Part shown: one piece after another, positions 44,482 to 53,353 of the stretch
Layout: every line of letters starts with the position of its first letter
How positions within the stretch are numbered: position 1 is the stretch's first letter
Assembly (NCBI RefSeq): GCF_003207955.1
Contig: NZ_NOXG01000002.1
Coordinates: 62,001 to 126,000 of the forward strand
Reading direction: 5' to 3'
From: Novacetimonas pomaceti
GTDB lineage: Bacteria; Pseudomonadota; Alphaproteobacteria; Acetobacterales; Acetobacteraceae
Length of the DNA: 64,000 nucleotides
Position numbers and translations under genes: made by a program
The notes under the pieces: model-generated
The model's input: only the letters and a program-made list of their open reading frames with translations
What the model was told of the DNA's origin: nothing
Databases searched by the model: none

Positions 44482-45366
44482 ATGCGCCCCGTCATCCGTA
44501 CCCGCGCCCCGGTCGCGCCGCGCTGGCGGGGGCTGTGCATGGTGCTGGCCCTGATGGCGGGCGGGACGGGGAGCGCGCGGATGGCGCATGGCACCGCCGC
44601 GTCTGGTGTCGCGCCGGTGGTGCTGGCGCCGCATCGCGCGGTCTATGACCTGACGCTCGAATCCGTCAGTGGCGGGGAAATCGTTTCCGCCAGCGGCAGC
44701 ATGACCTACGTGCTGTCGGATGCCTGTTCGGCATGGTCCACCCAGCAGGAACTCAATCTCCAGACCGCGTCGCGCAGTGGCACGCAGACGGAGATGAAAA
44801 CCGATTACGCCGTGCTGGAAGACAAGGATGGCGGTCATATGGTCTTTCGCACCCACCAGTATGGCAGTGGTGTTGCGGAAGAGAAAATCAGTGGCGAGGC
44901 GACGATGACCGCCACGGGCGGGCAGGTGCGTTATACGCAGCCGACCCCCCATGTCGTGCCACTGGCGGCGGGGACGGTTTTCCCCGTCGGGCACACGCGC
45001 GCCATAATTGCCGCCGCGCGGGCGGGAGAGGCCTCGATCGACCCGGTCCTGTTCGATGGCACCACGGAAAAGGGCGCGATCGATACCTTCGTCGTCCTGA
45101 TGGGATGGAAACCGCCACCCACGGCGACGGATATCGCTGCGCTGTCGCATCTGGGGTCGGTTATCACGCATGTGGCCTATTACGATCATGCGACCCATGA
45201 CATGCCGCCCGATTTCGATGTCGGCATGCGCTATTTCGAAAATGGCGTGTCGGATCGGCTGGACATGAATTTCGGGGAATTCCGCATGCGGGGCACGCTA
45301 CGGACCTTTACGCCGTTGCCGGCGCCACGCCACTGTTCCGTCATGGTGCAACCGCCTGCCCGCTGA
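44482..45366 (+). CDS. EipB-like periplasmic protein (DUF1849)
   Basis: A 294-residue protein with an N-terminal hydrophobic segment (WRGLCMVLALMAGGTG) acting as signal peptide or anchor, then the DUF1849 start LAPHRAVYDLTLESVSG. Family members such as Brucella EipB form a beta-spiral and support envelope integrity. Two cysteines, in SDACSAW and near the C-terminus in PRHCSVM, fit the conserved disulfide of EipB. It begins 8 bp after aspS, so the two are probably co-transcribed. The gene is followed by a dispersed repeat and convergent xth. Confidence 0.85.
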   Translation: MRPVIRTRAPVAPRWRGLCMVLALMAGGTGSARMAHGTAASGVAPVVLAPHRAVYDLTLESVSGGEIVSASGSMTYVLSDACSAWSTQQELNLQTASRSGTQTEMKTDYAVLEDKDGGHMVFRTHQYGSGVAEEKISGEATMTATGGQVRYTQPTPHVVPLAAGTVFPVGHTRAIIAAARAGEASIDPVLFDGTTEKGAIDTFVVLMGWKPPPTATDIAALSHLGSVITHVAYYDHATHDMPPDFDVGMRYFENGVSDRLDMNFGEFRMRGTLRTFTPLPAPRHCSVMVQPPAR

Positions 45367-45407
45367 AATCCCGCAGGATCCGGGGATTGCCGGCGTCTGG
45401 GGACTGT

Positions 45408-45524
45408 CTGAAAGCAACTTCCTGATAATGAATGACAAAAGTTTTTGGTAAAGCTTTTTGCAAAAGCTTCGAAAGACGTCGCCTTTTTGAAAAAAGGCGA
45501 CACCCGGAAACTTTTATGATTCCA
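45408..45524. repeat. Dispersed three-arm palindromic element, copy C
   Basis: Same arrangement as copy B (AAGCTTTTTGCAAAAGCTT hairpin, then GTCGCC/GGCGAC hairpin). The left outer arm is AAAAGTTTTTGG, but the right arm has changed to GGAAACTTTTAT, so the outer stem is imperfect. The left flank CTGAAAGCA matches the outer flank of copy A. Its right end overlaps the last codons of the minus-strand xth gene and supplies its stop. Confidence 0.8.
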
Positions 45525-46308
45525 GCTTCCCGTCGCCATCACGCAGCGTGACAACCAGCGGCACATGGTCGGAGGGCTGTTTCATGCCACGCTCTTCCCT
45601 GTCGGGCATGGCCGTCAGCAGTCGTTCGGCCACGCGCGGGGACAGCAGGGCGTGGTCGATGCACAGGCCGCTGTCGCGCTGCCATGCTCCGGCCTGGTAA
45701 TCCCAGAAGGTATAGAAACGTCCCACCGGATGCAGCGCCCGCAGCGCATCGGTCAGCCCCAGCCACAACAGGCTGCGGAATGCCGCGCGTGAGGCGGGAC
45801 GCACCAGCGCGTCGTCAGGCGACAGCGCGCCGGGGGCAAGGTCCTTGTCCGTGGGGCAGACGTTATAATCCCCCGCCAGCACGAAATCAGTGCCCGCGCG
45901 CAGCATGTCGCGGGCATGTTCGCGCAGCGCCGCCATGAATGACAGCTTGTTGTCATATCCCGCCTCGCCGCCGGAATTGCCGTTGGGCAGGTAGAGGTTG
46001 CCGAATGTCAGCGTATCTGTGCGGATTTCGACATAGCGCGCCTGTGGCGGGTCTGTCTCCCATCCCGGCAGGGTGCGATGCGCAAGCGTGAACGGCACGC
46101 GCGAGAGGATCGCCACCCCGTTATAGCTTTTCTGCCCGACCACGACGCTTTCATAACCGGCCTCGCGAAAGGCGTCGGCGGGAAACTGGTCATCCGTGCA
46201 TTTGATTTCCTGCAGGCCCAGCACGTCGGGCTGTTCGCGTTCCAGCCATTGCAGGACAAGATCCCGCCGCTGGCGGATCGAATTGATGTTCCAGGTGGCG
46301 AATTTCAT
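45514..46308 (-). CDS. xth: Exodeoxyribonuclease III
   Basis: An AP endonuclease and 3'-5' exonuclease of base excision repair. The family starts MKFATWNINSIRQR, with the catalytic Glu in LGLQEIKCTDDQFP, LYLPNGNSGGEAGYDNKL, the Asp/Asn pair VLAGDYNVCPTDKD, and the final catalytic IDHALLSP and QPSDHVPLVV. 264 residues, normal. The ATG at 46308 is 5 bp after the erpA stop, so the two form a unit on the minus strand. The TAA stop lies inside a dispersed repeat. Confidence 0.95.
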   Translation of the reverse strand: MKFATWNINSIRQRRDLVLQWLEREQPDVLGLQEIKCTDDQFPADAFREAGYESVVVGQKSYNGVAILSRVPFTLAHRTLPGWETDPPQARYVEIRTDTLTFGNLYLPNGNSGGEAGYDNKLSFMAALREHARDMLRAGTDFVLAGDYNVCPTDKDLAPGALSPDDALVRPASRAAFRSLLWLGLTDALRALHPVGRFYTFWDYQAGAWQRDSGLCIDHALLSPRVAERLLTAMPDREERGMKQPSDHVPLVVTLRDGDGKLES

Positions 46309-46313
46309 CGGGA

Positions 46314-46694
46314 TCAGTCGATCGAAAAGCTGGTGCCGCACCCGCACGACGACGTGGCCTGCGGATTGTGGATGGTGAAATGCGCGCCCATCAGGCTGTC
46401 CTTGAAATCCAGTTCCCCCCCGGCCAGAAGGTCGAGGCTGGCGGGATCGACGATCACGTTCGTCTCCCCCGCCGGGATCAGGATGTCATCGGGGGCGATG
46501 TCGGTCTCAAGCGCGAATTTGTACTGGAATCCGTTGCACCCGCCCGCCAGGACCGAAACCCGCAGGCCGGGCATCGGGCCAGACATCTGGCCGGGGGTCG
46601 CGCCCTGTTCGTCGATGATCTCGCGCAGGCGCTTCACCGCGCCGTCGGAGACGCGGAAAGCGGAGGAGGTGGCGTGTTCGGCGGTCATGTCCAT
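46314..46694 (-). CDS. erpA: Iron-sulfur cluster insertion protein ErpA (HesB/IscA family)
   Basis: An A-type carrier of Fe-S clusters, 126 residues. The three conserved cysteines are present: GGCNGFQYKFAL and SSCGCGTSFSID. The A-type fold strands VIVDPASLDLLAGGELDFKD are clear. The family level is safe; ErpA, rather than IscA, is supported by the usual alphaproteobacterial neighbourhood with xth and dgt. It is divergent from dgt over 130 bp. Confidence 0.9.
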   Translation of the reverse strand: MDMTAEHATSSAFRVSDGAVKRLREIIDEQGATPGQMSGPMPGLRVSVLAGGCNGFQYKFALETDIAPDDILIPAGETNVIVDPASLDLLAGGELDFKDSLMGAHFTIHNPQATSSCGCGTSFSID

Positions 46695-46824
46695 CGGGTA
46701 TCACCATCGTGTGACGAAAGCGGCGAGCGCGGCGGCAAGGTAGCCTTCGCGTCCCGGGCGGGTTATCGGACAAGGACGGATGCGCGGTCACCGCGCCCGG
46801 TCCTCATGCGGGATAGAGGTATAT

Positions 46825-48006
46825 ATGAGTGTCGCTCTCTACGCTGTCCAGATCGCGACCGCGCGCGGTCGCCTCCACCGGGAGGAAGAGGCCCCCACGC
46901 GCACGCCATGGCAACGCGATCGTGACCGCATCGTCCATTCGGCCGCGTTCAGGACATTGCAGTACAAAACGCAGGTCTTCCTCAATCACGAGGGCGATTT
47001 CTTTCGCACGCGCCTGACCCATTCGCTGGAGGTCGCGCAGATCGCGCGCTCCATCGCCCGCAGGCTCGGCCTTGACGAGGACCTGACGGAGGGGCTGGCG
47101 CTGGCGCATGACGTGGGCCACACCCCCTTTGGCCATGCGGGGGAGGAGGCGCTGTCGGCGGCGATGCGGCCATGGGGCGGTTTCGATCACAATACCCAGT
47201 CCCTGCGGCTGGTCACGAAGCTGGAGCGGCATTATTTCGCCTTTGACGGCCTGAACCTGACATGGGAACTGCTGGAGGGACTGGCGAAGCATAACGGGCC
47301 GGTCGATCATCCCACCCCCTTTGTCGCGGAATACGCGGCGCGCCACGGGCTGGAACTTGGCAGCTTCGCCTCGGCCGAGGCACAGGTCGCGGCACAGTCG
47401 GACGATATCGCCTATCACGCGCACGACCTTGATGACGGGCTGCGCGCGGGGCTGCTGCACCTGCCAGACCTCGAGGACCTGCCCGTCGTGGGCGAGGCGC
47501 TGGCCCAGGCCCGCCATGTCCAGCGCGAGGTGGGGGCGGCAGGGTGCGGGGCCAATGACCCGCGCCTGCGGCACGAGACGATCCGCCGCGTCATCAACGT
47601 GCTGGCGACCGACCTGACCGCGCAGACGCAGCGCAACCTTGAACGCCTGTCGCCGCGTTGCGCCGATGACATCCGCCACGCGCCATATCCGGTCGTGGAA
47701 TACAGCACCCCCATCCGCGAGGCGAATGCCGAGATCCGCAAATTCCTGTATGCCCGGCTTTACCGTCACTGGCGGGTGAACCGCATGACGCGCAAGGCGC
47801 GGCTGACGGTCGAATCGATTTTCACCATCCTGTCGGAAAACATGACGCTGCTGCCCGATGGATGGCGCGAACAGGCACTGGCGGCGCGGGATGCGAAAAA
47901 GATGGCTGATGCGCACCGGGTCGTGGCGGATTATATAGCCGGGATGACCGACCGCCTCGCGATGGAGGAATATCGGCGGTTGACGGACCTGTCCTCGCCG
48001 GGGTGA
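46825..48006 (+). CDS. dgt: Deoxyguanosinetriphosphate triphosphohydrolase-like protein
   Basis: An HD-domain dNTP triphosphohydrolase that adjusts dNTP pools. The metal-binding His/Asp residues are in RTRLTHSLEVAQIARSIAR and ALAHDVGHTPFGHAGEEAL, and a further DDIAYHAHDLDDGL matches the family. 393 residues, the short dGTPase type. The ATG at 46825 (MSVALYAVQ) after AGAGGT is used rather than an upstream in-frame ATG at 46780. The next gene is argS, the standard alphaproteobacterial order. Confidence 0.93.
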   Translation: MSVALYAVQIATARGRLHREEEAPTRTPWQRDRDRIVHSAAFRTLQYKTQVFLNHEGDFFRTRLTHSLEVAQIARSIARRLGLDEDLTEGLALAHDVGHTPFGHAGEEALSAAMRPWGGFDHNTQSLRLVTKLERHYFAFDGLNLTWELLEGLAKHNGPVDHPTPFVAEYAARHGLELGSFASAEAQVAAQSDDIAYHAHDLDDGLRAGLLHLPDLEDLPVVGEALAQARHVQREVGAAGCGANDPRLRHETIRRVINVLATDLTAQTQRNLERLSPRCADDIRHAPYPVVEYSTPIREANAEIRKFLYARLYRHWRVNRMTRKARLTVESIFTILSENMTLLPDGWREQALAARDAKKMADAHRVVADYIAGMTDRLAMEEYRRLTDLSSPG

Positions 48007-48110
48007 AACAGCATGGCATCATGCCATGACCGTCCTGAAGGGCGTGGCGTGTCCATCGCGATCTGTTCCGGGCCGTGGCCCCGGGTGTCAATTTTGGGAA
48101 ACCGCACCGC

Positions 48111-49913
48111 ATGTCTGACAGTCTGTTCGTCCGCTATCTTTCGCATGTGCGCGAGGCGCTGGGCCGGGTCGTGCCCGACCTGCCCCCCGCCATCATGCAG
48201 CGGGTGGAGGTCACGCCCACGCGCGATCCGTCGCATGGCGACCTTGCGACGAACGCGGCGCTGCTGGTGGCGAAGGTCGCGCGGCGCAGGCCGGCCGATA
48301 TCGCGGCCGACCTTGCGCGTGCCCTCGAATCCGTGCCGGGCGTCAGCGCGGCGCAGGCCGCCGGCCCCGGATTCGTGAACCTGAAGCTTGAGCCTTCGGT
48401 CCTGCAGGAGGTGGCGGCCCAGGTGCTGCATGCGGGCGAATCCTATGGCGACAGCCAGGCGGGCCAGGGCGTGAAGGTGAACGTGGAATACGTCTCCGCC
48501 AACCCGACCGGGCCGATGCATGTCGGGCACTGCCGTGGCGCGGTGGTTGGCGACGCGCTGGCGAACCTGCTGTCAAAGGCGGGATATGATGTCACCAAGG
48601 AATATTACATCAACGATGCCGGCGCGCAGGTCACGGCACTCGCATGGGCGGCGTACTGGCGTTACCTGCAGGCGATCGGCACGCCCCTGACGCAGGATGA
48701 ATTCGCAGCCCTCGTCCCCGGCGGCATCCAGTATGGTGGCGACTACCTCGTGCCGGTGGGGCAGGCGCTGGCCGCCCGCCATGGCACGTCGCTTGCGGCC
48801 GCGGACGGCCGTCCCGCGCCGGTGGACGTGTGGATGAAAACCGTGCGGACCGAGACGGTGGCGCGCATGATGGCGATGATCCGCGAGGATCTGGAGGCGC
48901 TGGGCGTGCATCATGACGTCTTCACCAGCGAGGCGAAGATCCTCGCGGATGGGGAGACCGACCGCGCCATCGACCGGCTGGCGGCGAAGGGCCTGATTTA
49001 CGAAGGCGTGCTGGAACCGCCCAAGGGCAAGCTGCCCGACGACTGGGAGGCACGGCCGCAGACACTGTTCCGCTCCACCGAATTCGGCGATGACGTGGAC
49101 CGCCCGCTGCGCAAGTCCGATGGGTCGAACACGTATTTCGCCAATGATATCGGCTATCACGCGGATAAGATCGCGCGTGGGGCGGATGTGCTGATCGATG
49201 TGTGGGGCGCGGACCATGGCGGCTATGTCACGCGCATGAAGGCCGCCGTCGCGGCGCTGGGCCAGGACGGGAAGCCGGAACTCGACGTGCTTTTGTGCCA
49301 GATCGTGCGCATCGTGCGCGACGGGCAGCCGGTGCGCATGTCCAAGCGGGCGGGCACGTTCGTCACCCTGCGCGATCTGATTGACGAGGTCGGGCGCGAT
49401 GCGGTGCGCTTTACGATGCTGACGCGCAAGGCCGACGCGCAGATGGAATTCGACCTCGACCAGGTCGTGGCGCAGAGCCGCGACAACCCCGTCTTTTACG
49501 TGCAGTACGCCCATGCGCGATGCTGTTCTGTGATGCGTGGCGCGGCGGAACTGGCGCAGGCGGGCCGGCTGCCCGGCGACCTGTCGGTGGAGGCGCTGTC
49601 GCAGGTGGACCTGTCCGGCCTGACGTCGGATGCGGAACTGGCGGTGCTGGGCCGCATGGCGCAGTGGCCGCGCGTGGTCGAAAGCGCCGCGGCAGCGCAT
49701 GAGCCGCATCGCATCGCCTTTTACCTGCAGGAACTGGCGGCGGATTTCCATGCGCTGTGGAACCGGGGCCGTGATGATGCCACATTGCGCTTCCTGCATG
49801 AGGATGATGCCGCGCTGACCCGGACGAAACTGGCACTGGTCGAGGCCACGGCAACCGTGATCCGTTCGGGTCTGCGCGTTCTGGGGGTCGAGCCGGTCAA
49901 GGAGATGCGATGA
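48111..49913 (+). CDS. argS: Arginyl-tRNA synthetase
   Basis: A class I synthetase, 600 residues. HIGH-type motif in VSANPTGPMHVGHCRGAV; the KMSK loop appears as RMSKRAGTFVTL; and the DALR anticodon-binding domain is at the end. ATG at 48111 (MSDSLFVRYLSHV) is preferred to one twelve codons upstream. Its stop overlaps the SPOR gene start (ATGA), so the two are translationally coupled. Confidence 0.96.
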   Translation: MSDSLFVRYLSHVREALGRVVPDLPPAIMQRVEVTPTRDPSHGDLATNAALLVAKVARRRPADIAADLARALESVPGVSAAQAAGPGFVNLKLEPSVLQEVAAQVLHAGESYGDSQAGQGVKVNVEYVSANPTGPMHVGHCRGAVVGDALANLLSKAGYDVTKEYYINDAGAQVTALAWAAYWRYLQAIGTPLTQDEFAALVPGGIQYGGDYLVPVGQALAARHGTSLAAADGRPAPVDVWMKTVRTETVARMMAMIREDLEALGVHHDVFTSEAKILADGETDRAIDRLAAKGLIYEGVLEPPKGKLPDDWEARPQTLFRSTEFGDDVDRPLRKSDGSNTYFANDIGYHADKIARGADVLIDVWGADHGGYVTRMKAAVAALGQDGKPELDVLLCQIVRIVRDGQPVRMSKRAGTFVTLRDLIDEVGRDAVRFTMLTRKADAQMEFDLDQVVAQSRDNPVFYVQYAHARCCSVMRGAAELAQAGRLPGDLSVEALSQVDLSGLTSDAELAVLGRMAQWPRVVESAAAAHEPHRIAFYLQELAADFHALWNRGRDDATLRFLHEDDAALTRTKLALVEATATVIRSGLRVLGVEPVKEMR

Positions 49914-50896
49914 GTCCTGCAGACCCCACCGACCGTAATCCCGCCCAGGAACGGATCAACCGCGAACGCATGAGCCCCGATTACGGGGATGACGAGGACG
50001 ATCCGCGCACGCCGATGGAGCCGAGCGAACCCGGTTCGTCCCGCCGGGGTGGCCGGGGACGCGGGATCGGGGCCACCCTGTCCGGCCTGCTGGGATCCGG
50101 GCTGCTGGGCGGTAACGACCCGATGACGCGCCGGCTGCTTTACGGGGCGGCGGGCCTGGGCGGCCTGCTGATCGTGCTTGTGGGCGGATGGTCGCTGTTC
50201 GGGCATCACCAGAACGGCATTCCCGTCATCGGCCCGCCACCCGGGCCGCTGCGGGTGAAGCCGGTTGATCCGGGCGGCATGCAGGTGCTGGGCACGGATG
50301 CGGCGGGCGATGGCGCGGATGGCGGGCACATGGCCCCCGGCCCGGAACAGCCCCGGCCCGACGCGATGGCCCGCCAGTACGGACAGGCCACCACGCCCGA
50401 ACCGCCTGCCGCCGCCCCGCCAGCGCAGGGACAGGCCCCGGCGCCTGTGCCGGGCGTGCAGTCCGAGCCGCTGGCGTCGGCCCAGCCCGAAAGCGCGCCA
50501 TTGCCGCCAGCCCCGGCCGCAGGTACGCCTGCCGCCGCGCCGCAACCCGCCGCGCCCCCCGCCCCGGCACGGCAGGACGAGGCGGATGAGGATGAGGGGA
50601 CGCAGGCCGCCCCCGCCGCCCCGGCGGCACCCCCCGCGCATGGCGCGACGGGGCGTTACGGCGTGCAGCTCGCCGCGCTCGACAGCGAGGCGGCGGCCCA
50701 GAAAAGCTGGGGGCGGCTGCAACGCCAGTATGCCTCCCTGTTCGGGGACAGGCAGCCCGCGATTGTCCGTGCCGAGCGGAACGGGACGACGTTCTATCGC
50801 CTGCGGGTCAAGGGATTTGCCACCACGGCGGAGGCCTCGGCCTTCTGCCAGCAGGTCAAGGCGCACGGGCTGGCATGTAACCCGGTCCGGTTCTGA
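49910..50896 (+). CDS. SPOR domain protein (septal peptidoglycan binding)
   Basis: A 328-residue bitopic protein. A basic cytoplasmic N-terminus is followed by a membrane helix near residues 78-98 (LYGAAGLGGLLIVLVGGWSL), a long Pro/Ala/Gln-rich periplasmic linker (about 110-245), and a C-terminal SPOR domain (about 250-328, GRYGVQLAALDSEAAAQKSW ... FYRLRVKGFATTAEASAFCQ). SPOR domains bind denuded peptidoglycan at division sites. Coupled to argS. In many relatives nagZ follows; here scpA follows after 52 bp. Confidence 0.9.
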   Translation: MSPADPTDRNPAQERINRERMSPDYGDDEDDPRTPMEPSEPGSSRRGGRGRGIGATLSGLLGSGLLGGNDPMTRRLLYGAAGLGGLLIVLVGGWSLFGHHQNGIPVIGPPPGPLRVKPVDPGGMQVLGTDAAGDGADGGHMAPGPEQPRPDAMARQYGQATTPEPPAAAPPAQGQAPAPVPGVQSEPLASAQPESAPLPPAPAAGTPAAAPQPAAPPAPARQDEADEDEGTQAAPAAPAAPPAHGATGRYGVQLAALDSEAAAQKSWGRLQRQYASLFGDRQPAIVRAERNGTTFYRLRVKGFATTAEASAFCQQVKAHGLACNPVRF

Positions 50897-50948
50897 GCAT
50901 CCGGCATGTGCGTTTTTCATGCAGGCGCGAAAGGGCAGGGGGCCGGCC

Positions 50949-51794
50949 ATGCCCGCTGAGGACCCGTCGGATCGGGATGCGGGACCGCCGGTCGTCCTGG
51001 CCCCGATCCTTCATCTGGACGGGTTCGACGGGCCGATGGACCTGCTTCTGGAGCTGGCGCGCGCGCAGAAGGTCGATCTTGCGCGGATTTCCATCGTGCA
51101 GCTGGTGGAACAGTATCTTGCGGTGGTTGATTCCGCGCGCGACCTGCGGCTGGAACTGGCGGCGGACTGGCTGGTCATGGCGGCGTGGCTGGCATGGCTG
51201 AAATCACGCCTGCTGCTGCCCGCTCACGAAGACGACGCGCTCGACGCGGAGGAGGCGGCCGGCGTCCTTCAGGCGCGTCTTGTCGAACTTGAACGCATCG
51301 GGCTGGTGGCGGGATGGCTGATGGCGCGTCCGCGCCTGGGCCATGACGTGTTCGAACGGGGCGAGGCCGAGGAACTGGTGGAAATCGACCGTTCGGGCCT
51401 GGCGGTGGATATCGGGCAGCTGATGCGTGGCTACATGGCGGTGATGCGCAGGCGGGTGCGCAAACGTGCCTACCGCCCGCGCCAGTTCCATTTCTGGACC
51501 GTGCAGGACGCCCTGCGTCGCCTGCGCCGCCTGCTGGGGGAAAACATGGTCCCTGACTGGTGCAGCCTTGACGCCTTCCTGCCCACCGCGCGCGAGGCGG
51601 CGCGTAGCGACGGGACGCACGAGGCCGAGCGTCGCGCGCAACAGCGCGCGGCGGTGGCCGGGACCTTGCTCGCCTCGCTGGAAATGGCCAAGAACGGCGT
51701 CATAGAATTACGCCAGAACAAGGAATTCGGCCAGATCCTGCTGCGCCGCAACCCGCAGGCCGACCTGCCGGAAACAGGAATGGAACCCGCATGA
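50949..51794 (+). CDS. scpA: Segregation and condensation protein A
   Basis: The kleisin subunit of the SMC-ScpAB condensin. The N-terminal signature LDGFDGPMDLLLELARAQKV and VEQYLAVV...LAADWLVMAAWLAWLKSRLL match the family, and the C-terminal winged helix is in the last 90 residues. 281 residues. The ATG at 50949 has AGGGGG upstream; an in-frame ATG at 50919 would add ten residues. It overlaps scpB by 4 bp (ATGA). Confidence 0.93.
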   Translation: MPAEDPSDRDAGPPVVLAPILHLDGFDGPMDLLLELARAQKVDLARISIVQLVEQYLAVVDSARDLRLELAADWLVMAAWLAWLKSRLLLPAHEDDALDAEEAAGVLQARLVELERIGLVAGWLMARPRLGHDVFERGEAEELVEIDRSGLAVDIGQLMRGYMAVMRRRVRKRAYRPRQFHFWTVQDALRRLRRLLGENMVPDWCSLDAFLPTAREAARSDGTHEAERRAQQRAAVAGTLLASLEMAKNGVIELRQNKEFGQILLRRNPQADLPETGMEPA

Positions 51795-52630
51795 CGACAA
51801 CCCCGCCCGGCGATGATCCCGCGCCCCGCCTGCCCCTGCCGGAGGTGTCTGCTCCTGAAAGGGAGGCGACGCTTGCCGCGTCGGCAATGGCGGAGACGCC
51901 CGAAGACATCGTGGTTTCGGAAATGTCCCTGCGTCTGGTCGAGGCACTGATTTTCGCCCGCGCGGAACCCGTCAGCGAACGTGCGATCGCCGAACTGCTG
52001 GAAACACAGGGCGACATTCCCGCCGGCGTGCAGGACCTTGCGGCCTATACCCGCGCGACGCTGGATGCGCTGCTGGCCCTTTACGAAGGGCGCGGCGTCA
52101 TGCCGGTGCAGGTCGCGGGGGGATGGCAGTTCCGGACCACGCCTGATCTCGCGCCGCGGTTGACGCGGGTGCTGCGCCGTCCGCGCCGCCTTGCGCGTTC
52201 CACCATGGAAACGCTGGCGATCATCGCCTATCACCAGCCCTGCACCCGCGCGGAAATCGAGGGGATACGTGGCGTCTCGCTCAGCCAGCAGGTGCTTGAT
52301 ACCCTGCTGGAGGCCGAACTGGTGGTGCCGCTGGGCCGCAAGGAGGTGCCCGGACGTCCCATCCTGTGGGGCACGTCGGAGGGATTCCTGCGGCATTTCG
52401 GCCTGCGTGACCTGCGTGACCTGCCCCGGCGGGAGGAACTGCTGGTGGATGTGCCCGATCTGGCGCAGGCCGCCACCCCCGACGCGGCGGAAGGCGGAAG
52501 CGGAGCCGGCGTCCCGGATCCGTCAGGAATGGATGAAGACGTCCCGGCTGGCGCCGCAGGCGGGGACGGGCGCATGGGTGACGCGCCCGCCGGCCCCGAT
52601 GACGTGGTTTGCGCGCCGCCCGATGCGTGA
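51791..52630 (+). CDS. scpB: Segregation and condensation protein B
   Basis: The dimeric winged-helix partner of ScpA. It has LRLVEALIFARAEPVSERAI and then the signature STMETLAIIAYHQPCTRAEI and IRGVSLSQQVLDTLLEAELV, with GRKEVPGRPILWGTSEGFLR. The 279-residue length comes from extra N- and C-terminal tails; the acidic, low-complexity C-terminus (from about 220) is not part of the fold. Coupled to scpA. A 100-bp gap separates it from tatB; no tatA lies there. Confidence 0.93.
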   Translation: MTTTPPGDDPAPRLPLPEVSAPEREATLAASAMAETPEDIVVSEMSLRLVEALIFARAEPVSERAIAELLETQGDIPAGVQDLAAYTRATLDALLALYEGRGVMPVQVAGGWQFRTTPDLAPRLTRVLRRPRRLARSTMETLAIIAYHQPCTRAEIEGIRGVSLSQQVLDTLLEAELVVPLGRKEVPGRPILWGTSEGFLRHFGLRDLRDLPRREELLVDVPDLAQAATPDAAEGGSGAGVPDPSGMDEDVPAGAAGGDGRMGDAPAGPDDVVCAPPDA

Positions 52631-52730
52631 TAGGTCTGCGGACGGTTTTTTCGCGCATGCGATGGATTGATGAAACGCTGGCGACGGCGGATGGCTTCGC
52701 CACGGGCCGGGCAGGAAGGGGCAGGGCGTC

Positions 52731-53342
52731 ATGTTCGATTTCGCGTGGTCTGAATTTGCCCTGATCGGGGCCGTGGGTCTGCTGCTGATCGGGCCGAAGG
52801 ACATGCCGGTGGCGATCCGCACGGTGACCGGCCTGATCAAGAAGGCGCGCAGGATGGCCGCCGAATTCCAGACCCATGTTGACGAAATGGTGCGCGAGGC
52901 CGACCTGACGGAGGCCCGCGACCAGCTTGGCCGTCTGCGCCGGATGAACGTGCGCGACCAGATCATGCGCGCGGTCGATGGCGATGGCAGCCTGCGTCGC
53001 ACGCTCGACGAACGCCCGCTGGAGGCGGGGACCGCCCTGTCCGCGCCCACCATCGCCCCGCCTGCGGCCGGAGCGCACGAACCGCCCATGGCGGAGGTGG
53101 CGATGCCGTCGCGTTACCGGGGGGAGGCGACGATCCATATTCCGTCGCTGCATGACGAACCGGTCGCCTGGCCCGCGATGGCGGGACCGCCCGCGCCGGA
53201 TTTCCTGCCGCCGCAGGTGGCGCGGCGGATTGCCGATGAACGCGCGCGCCTCAACCCGCCCGCCTTCCTGCCGCCGGTGCGCGTGATCCATGCGGGCCGC
53301 CGCGTCGCCCCGTCGCGCGCAGGCGATGCGCCCAGTTCCTGA
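52731..53342 (+). CDS. tatB: Sec-independent protein translocase TatB
   Basis: A receptor component of the twin-arginine translocase. A single N-terminal membrane helix (FDFAWSEFALIGAVGLLLIG) is followed by the conserved Gly-Pro hinge GPKDMP and an amphipathic helix (IRTVTGLIKKARRMAAEFQT), then a long, poorly conserved cytoplasmic tail. 203 residues. tatC follows after 11 bp. TatB rather than TatA is supported by the Glu at position 8 and the long tail. Confidence 0.92.
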   Translation: MFDFAWSEFALIGAVGLLLIGPKDMPVAIRTVTGLIKKARRMAAEFQTHVDEMVREADLTEARDQLGRLRRMNVRDQIMRAVDGDGSLRRTLDERPLEAGTALSAPTIAPPAAGAHEPPMAEVAMPSRYRGEATIHIPSLHDEPVAWPAMAGPPAPDFLPPQVARRIADERARLNPPAFLPPVRVIHAGRRVAPSRAGDAPSS

Positions 53343-53353
53343 ATGTCTGGCCC

